Positions 59,534-62,693 of a stretch of 62,693 bases of DNA are shown here, in pieces. The notes beneath the pieces were generated by a model that worked only from the letters and a program-made list of their open reading frames with translations, did no database searches and had not been told where the DNA came from. Source of the DNA: Pyrinomonadaceae bacterium (GTDB lineage: Bacteria > Acidobacteriota > Blastocatellia > Pyrinomonadales > Pyrinomonadaceae); contig JAJQRF010000007.1 of the NCBI GenBank assembly GCA_021228405.1, forward strand, positions 1 through 62,693. Direction: 5' to 3'. Numbering within the stretch: position 1 is the first letter of the stretch; the number at the start of each line of letters is the position of its first letter. Both the position numbers and the translations under genes were made by a program.

Positions 59534-59773
59534 TTATTTCTTTTTATCTTTGCCCGAAACTTTGTCGCCTTCCGATTCGGTTTCGGTTTCCGCTTCCGCT
59601 TCGACTTCATCCTTGTCGCCGACTTCTTCGATTGCTTCGAGCTTCAGATAACGCTCAATGACCGCATCGTCGCCGAGCTTTTCGGCTTCGACAATCGTAT
59701 CAGGCGCGATAATGTCGCCGTTTACGTCCTGCAAATGTGATTTCGTTTTGAATTTATATGTTTTCTTTGCCAT
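59534..59773 (-). CDS. Small phage protein, unknown
   Basis: 79 residues. A beta N-terminal part (KTYKFKTKSHLQDVNGDIIAPDTIVEAEKLGDD) is followed by an acidic Glu-rich tail (DEVEAEAETETESEGDK). Its position just after the capsid gene corresponds to lambda FI, a packaging-associated protein that is also acidic, but this is only positional. It is followed by the tRNA remnant and HNH cassette. Confidence 0.65.
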   Translation of the reverse strand: MAKKTYKFKTKSHLQDVNGDIIAPDTIVEAEKLGDDAVIERYLKLEAIEEVGDKDEVEAEAETETESEGDKVSGKDKKK

Positions 59774-59801
59774 TGCTTTTTCCTTTTGCTTTTGAATTTA
59801 C

Positions 59802-59837
59802 CGATGCGGAAATTGCTTTTAGACGATCTCCGCATCG
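59802..59837. promoter_or_regulatory. 9-bp perfect stem after the capsid gene
   Basis: CGATGCGGA (59802-59810) and TCCGCATCG (59829-59837) are perfect inverted repeats with an 18-nt loop in the gap downstream of the major capsid gene. No T-tract follows, so it may protect the capsid mRNA 3' end rather than terminate. Confidence 0.5.
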
Positions 59838-59851
59838 AATGATTGAAATGA

Positions 59852-60865
59852 TTAAACGCTCATCCGCACGATTGCCGACGGGAAGTAAATGCGCGGACCG
59901 CCGTTGTGTCCGTCGTGCACCGTAATCAAGCGCGGCACATCGTCTTCATCATCGACGACCTTCATATATGCGCCCGCCTCCATATTCGGATTGTTCGCAT
60001 TGCGCGTCATCGCGTAATCGCCGACCGGCTGATTTGCGGGACGTGCGCCGATCACAATCACCTTATCGTCGGCGATAAACGGCACGAACGTTCCGGCATC
60101 GTTAAGATAGCCTTCGTCGTAAACAACGATCATCGGCAAGCCTTCGCCCGCTAAGATTGCGTTGATCTCGGTCAGATTCAAAACCGAATTCAACCCCGAA
60201 GTGCGGCGACCTGCGAGATCGTTCGCGTTCAGGTTCTGAACGAGCTTGTTAAACGTGACGCGGTTCATATACGCTTTGGCGCGGGTGCCGAAATCGACCG
60301 AATAGCCGCGTGAAAGCAATTGCACGGCGCGGAAGTTCGCAAGCGGTGTCGCCGTCGCGGAAGTTCCCCACGCTACGCCCGCCGTGAACGACTGCACGGG
60401 AAAAGTTCCGCCGTAAACCGTTTGACCGAGTTCGTTCAAAACCGTGAAAACTCCGAGCGTGACGAGCGTCCACAAAACCGCTTTGATACGGTCGATGCGG
60501 CGCGCAAGCAGTTGATCTTGTTTTTCGGTGACGAGATCGTCGATGTTCACGGGCTGATTGAACGAACCCCATTGACGGCGCGTCGTCAGTTCGATTTCGT
60601 CGATCGTAGCGAATTCACCGTAAACGCCCGGTTCGATGGTGAATTTTTTGCCGCCGACCGCATTGACGCGCTTCGGCTGACCGTTCAGACCGCGCACCTG
60701 CTGCAAGCCTTTGTAATTGTCGCGTTGTTCCCACGAAAGAACGTGCGAATCAACATCGACTATCGGGAAATGCTCGAAGATCGGATCATTCATCGAAAGC
60801 GCGTGAATCTTCGTTTGCTCGATGGTTTTCAGTTCCTCGTTTGTCGGGTAAATAAAATCTGGCAT
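59852..60865 (-). CDS. Major capsid protein (lambda gpE type)
   Basis: 337 residues, close to lambda E (341). Family-like features are the N-terminal FPIVDVDSHVLSWEQRD, EFATIDEIELTTRRQWGSFNQPVNIDDLVTEKQDQLLARRIDRIKAVLWTLVTLGVF (the spine helix region), and the C-terminal FIADDKVIVIGARPANQPVGDYAMTRN. It follows a decoration protein and protease/scaffold genes, the lambda order C-Nu3-D-E. It builds the icosahedral head shell. Confidence 0.88.
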   Translation of the reverse strand: MPDFIYPTNEELKTIEQTKIHALSMNDPIFEHFPIVDVDSHVLSWEQRDNYKGLQQVRGLNGQPKRVNAVGGKKFTIEPGVYGEFATIDEIELTTRRQWGSFNQPVNIDDLVTEKQDQLLARRIDRIKAVLWTLVTLGVFTVLNELGQTVYGGTFPVQSFTAGVAWGTSATATPLANFRAVQLLSRGYSVDFGTRAKAYMNRVTFNKLVQNLNANDLAGRRTSGLNSVLNLTEINAILAGEGLPMIVVYDEGYLNDAGTFVPFIADDKVIVIGARPANQPVGDYAMTRNANNPNMEAGAYMKVVDDEDDVPRLITVHDGHNGGPRIYFPSAIVRMSV

Positions 60866-60900
60866 TTTTCTATAAGCTCCTTTTCAAAAATTAATAATGA

Positions 60901-61302
60901 TTAACCGATGCGGAGAACGCCGTCTGCGACCGTTCCCGACAAAAGCCGTCCCAAATCCGTGACACCCGCCGCGTCAAGCCCTGTCAGCTCGTTCGTGCGG
61001 AACGTTCCCGCGACGTAAACGGGCGCGGTGTCATACGTCACGTTCGTTTCGTTGGCAATCGTGACCTTACCGCTCGAATCGGTCGTAAAGTCATACATCG
61101 CAATCGCTTTCGCCGTTTGCGTGCCGTCCGAGTTCGCGTCGGCGTAAGCGTAAAACTTGCCGTCCGCCGTCTTGATGCCGAGAATTGTTCCTTTGGCGAT
61201 CGTCAGCGAATTGCCGAACGGAACGGATTCGGTCACGGCTTCGCACGGGCGAGCATACGGCTGAAGTTTTTGACCTGTAAAATTTTGTGTTTGCAAAGAC
61301 AT
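60901..61302 (-). CDS. Head decoration protein (gpD-like)
   Basis: 133 residues, close to lambda D (110) in size and character: beta-rich, rich in Thr, Ala and Gly, with AKGTILGIKTADGKFYAYADANSDGTQTAKAIAMYDF, a typical gpD/HDPD strand pattern, and a late GTFRTNELTGLD. It trimerises on the capsid surface and stabilises the head. It lies between the protease/scaffold and capsid genes. An AGGAG ribosome binding site precedes the ATG. Confidence 0.8.
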   Translation of the reverse strand: MSLQTQNFTGQKLQPYARPCEAVTESVPFGNSLTIAKGTILGIKTADGKFYAYADANSDGTQTAKAIAMYDFTTDSSGKVTIANETNVTYDTAPVYVAGTFRTNELTGLDAAGVTDLGRLLSGTVADGVLRIG

Positions 61303-61342
61303 TTTCTTTTATTCTCCTTTAGAAATCCGGCGAATCGCCGTT

Positions 61343-61912
61343 TTAAGCCCCGCCGCCTTTGACGACCTTCAAAGCCGATTTTCCGAGCGGTGTTTTTTCG
61401 AGCAGTTCCTTTTGACGACCTGCCGAAACCTGATTACTGTCCCCGCCGACTGCGGCAAGGACGATCTGATTCGCTTCCGCGTCGATAACCTCGTCGGTCA
61501 GCGTGTGCGGCTTGCGCTTCGTCTGGTTCGCCTTCAGCGTTGCGAGCCGTGAACCTTCCGCCAGCGGCGAAGCAGTATCATCTGCCGCCGCCTGCACGAA
61601 CAGCGATTTGAATGTTTCCTTTTCCGACGGGAACATTCTGCCCGCCTTGATCTCGCTTTCGACGAACGCATCGGCATCGGCTGAAATCTGCCTTTTGCGG
61701 GCATCTTCCTGCTCTGTCTTAATGCGGGCAAGCTCATCATTCGCCGCTTTCGCGCTTTTTTCAGCCGCTTCTTTTTCGGCAAGAATCGTGCTTTGCGCTT
61801 CGGCGGCGGTTTCGGTTTCCGCGTTTTCGGCTTCCGCATTGGGCACGATCTGTTCTTTAACATCGAAACCGAGTTTTGCCGCAAACGCTCTAAAATCATC
61901 TTTGAATCCCAT
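61343..61912 (-). CDS. Nested capsid scaffold protein (Nu3-like), in-frame internal start
   Basis: An internal ATG at 61912 (MGFKDDFRAFAAKLGFDVKE) is preceded by GAAGGAGA (61921-61928) at 8-nt spacing, a better ribosome binding site than chance would give inside a gene. It would yield a 189-residue scaffold identical to the C-terminus of the protease. This repeats the lambda C/Nu3 arrangement, where scaffold is made in excess from a nested start. Confidence 0.8.
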   Translation of the reverse strand: MGFKDDFRAFAAKLGFDVKEQIVPNAEAENAETETAAEAQSTILAEKEAAEKSAKAANDELARIKTEQEDARKRQISADADAFVESEIKAGRMFPSEKETFKSLFVQAAADDTASPLAEGSRLATLKANQTKRKPHTLTDEVIDAEANQIVLAAVGGDSNQVSAGRQKELLEKTPLGKSALKVVKGGGA

Positions 61913-62689
61913 TTCAAATTCTCCTTCTGTGTTTTCCGCGCCGATAGACGCTGTATTTCGTTTCGGTCGTCCGAGTTCACGAATGACCTGCTCCAAACTT
62001 CCCGTGCGGTCAGCCATTTTTGCTTTGACCGCATCCGCGCCGCTGTAAACGCCGCCCTGATTGAAATCCTGCTTGACCTGCTCGACCGTCATTTTGCGGT
62101 TGCGGGCGACTGCCTTCAAAAACACGGATTCCAGCGAATCTAGCTCGCGCATCAGTTCCGCGCGGTCTTCGTCTTTGTCGAGATTGAGCCGTTTTTTCGG
62201 CGCGTTCGTCGAGGTGATGACCTCGCGGCGGATGCCCATTGATTTATAAAATCCGCTGTCGTCCGTCCACGTCGTCACGACTCCGATCGAGCCCAAGAAC
62301 GAGGATTTATCCGCGATGATCTCGTCGCACGCCGAAGCGATCCAGTAAGCACCCGAACAACCCAATCCCGAAACGTAAGCCTTCATCGGTTTCTTGCCGC
62401 GTGCGTCGAAGATTGCCTGTGCGAGCTCGTTGATACCGAAGGCTTCGCCGCCCGGACTGTCGATGTGAAAAGCGATCGATGAAACGTTCGGGCTGACGAG
62501 TGCCGATTGAAAATCGCGCATCAGAATTTCGGTCGAAGTGCCGCCGCCGCAAATTTCGGCAAAGAAATTCATTTTTTTGGCGATCACGCCCGAAACTTCG
62601 ATCACCGCCACGCCGTTTTCGCGCACCTGCACGTAGCGCGTGCCGTTCAGCCGTTCGCCGGTGCGTGCCATCATTGCATCGAATTGCAA
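61343..62689 (-). CDS. S49-family head maturation protease fused to scaffold (lambda C-like), 5' end at window edge
   Basis: At least 448 residues; the frame is still open at 62693, so the true start may lie outside (first in-window ATG near 62674). Residues about 25-215 are an S49/SppA-type protease: VIEVSGVIAKKM, FHIDSPGGEAFGINELAQAI, GLGCSGAYWIASACDEI with the nucleophile Ser, and FLGSIGVVTTW; the general-base Lys is probably in KKRLNLDKDEDR. The C-terminal 190 residues are a charged coiled coil (AEKEAAEKSAKAANDELARIKTEQEDARKRQ), the scaffold. It matures the procapsid. Confidence 0.88.
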   Translation of the reverse strand: MQFDAMMARTGERLNGTRYVQVRENGVAVIEVSGVIAKKMNFFAEICGGGTSTEILMRDFQSALVSPNVSSIAFHIDSPGGEAFGINELAQAIFDARGKKPMKAYVSGLGCSGAYWIASACDEIIADKSSFLGSIGVVTTWTDDSGFYKSMGIRREVITSTNAPKKRLNLDKDEDRAELMRELDSLESVFLKAVARNRKMTVEQVKQDFNQGGVYSGADAVKAKMADRTGSLEQVIRELGRPKRNTASIGAENTEGEFEMGFKDDFRAFAAKLGFDVKEQIVPNAEAENAETETAAEAQSTILAEKEAAEKSAKAANDELARIKTEQEDARKRQISADADAFVESEIKAGRMFPSEKETFKSLFVQAAADDTASPLAEGSRLATLKANQTKRKPHTLTDEVIDAEANQIVLAAVGGDSNQVSAGRQKELLEKTPLGKSALKVVKGGGA

Positions 62690-62693
62690 ATTG

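Overview
The window reads as a chromosomal segment of an acidobacterium, most likely class Blastocatellia (Pyrinomonadaceae-like), ending in an integrated lambda-like prophage. The assignment is inferred from several traits. One protein has a large VWFA-related domain next to a Ser/Thr kinase and an ECF sigma factor. A DUF1800/DUF1501 pair is present. Lipoproteins carry Asn/Ala-rich or Pro-Gly-Ile-Pro tails, and there are many secreted TPR and propeller proteins. Coding sequence is of intermediate GC, and intergenic DNA is AT-rich and full of hairpin repeats.

Layout. 1-3504: the str operon on the minus strand (rpsL-rpsG-fusA-tuf) with a clear promoter about 300 nt upstream of rpsL. 3579-8166: mixed small genes: a secreted protein, a frameshifted small Cys-rich secreted protein, an AraC-type regulator, a [2Fe-2S] protein and an EamA transporter. 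8593-10533: GTP-dependent PEP carboxykinase. 10600-11640: a repeat island with 41-bp, 231-bp and 21-bp tandem repeats. 11811-17351: a surface/secretion-related cluster with DUF1800, Tat-exported DUF1501 and FnIII-like proteins. 17407-17709: a compact transcription unit with promoter, full-length Shine-Dalgarno, a 71-codon frame broken by one TAA, and a terminator. 17830-22476: a secreted astacin-like protease, a PRMT-like methyltransferase, a BI-1 family membrane protein and small proteins. 22480-31283: a minus-strand cluster, ECF sigma - Ser/Thr kinase - VWFA protein - xseA - membrane protein - xseB. 31510-41198: a run of secreted proteins (PQQ-like propeller, lipoprotein, TPR, WD40-like) separated by terminators, copies of a hairpin repeat family and a second 21-bp array. 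41461-42495: recA with a palindromic site upstream. 42571-43190: a lipoprotein with a consensus promoter and structured leader.

Prophage. A tyrosine integrase lies just downstream of tRNA-Phe (43314-43386), the likely attachment site. Leftward structural genes then run to the window edge. In transcription order they are: S49 head protease with a nested scaffold, decoration protein, major capsid protein, connectors, major tail protein, tail chaperone with a predicted -1 frameshift extension, tape measure, an L-like tail tip protein carrying an intein/Hint domain, a tail hub with a PA14 domain, and a LamG/FnIII receptor-binding protein. Two plus-strand cargo genes with their own promoters (a secreted moron and an HNH nuclease next to a tRNA 5' half) interrupt the module. 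Portal, terminase, lysis and regulatory genes are not in the window and presumably lie beyond 62693.

The strongest leads are these: the A-AAA-AAG slippery site in the tail chaperone; a pseudoknot-like pair of nested inverted repeats just upstream of it; the Hint domain in the tail tip; the HNH/tRNA-half junction; the stop-interrupted small gene at 17457; the two unrelated 21-bp-period arrays; and two dispersed families of intergenic hairpins, one of which seems to have entered a coding region.
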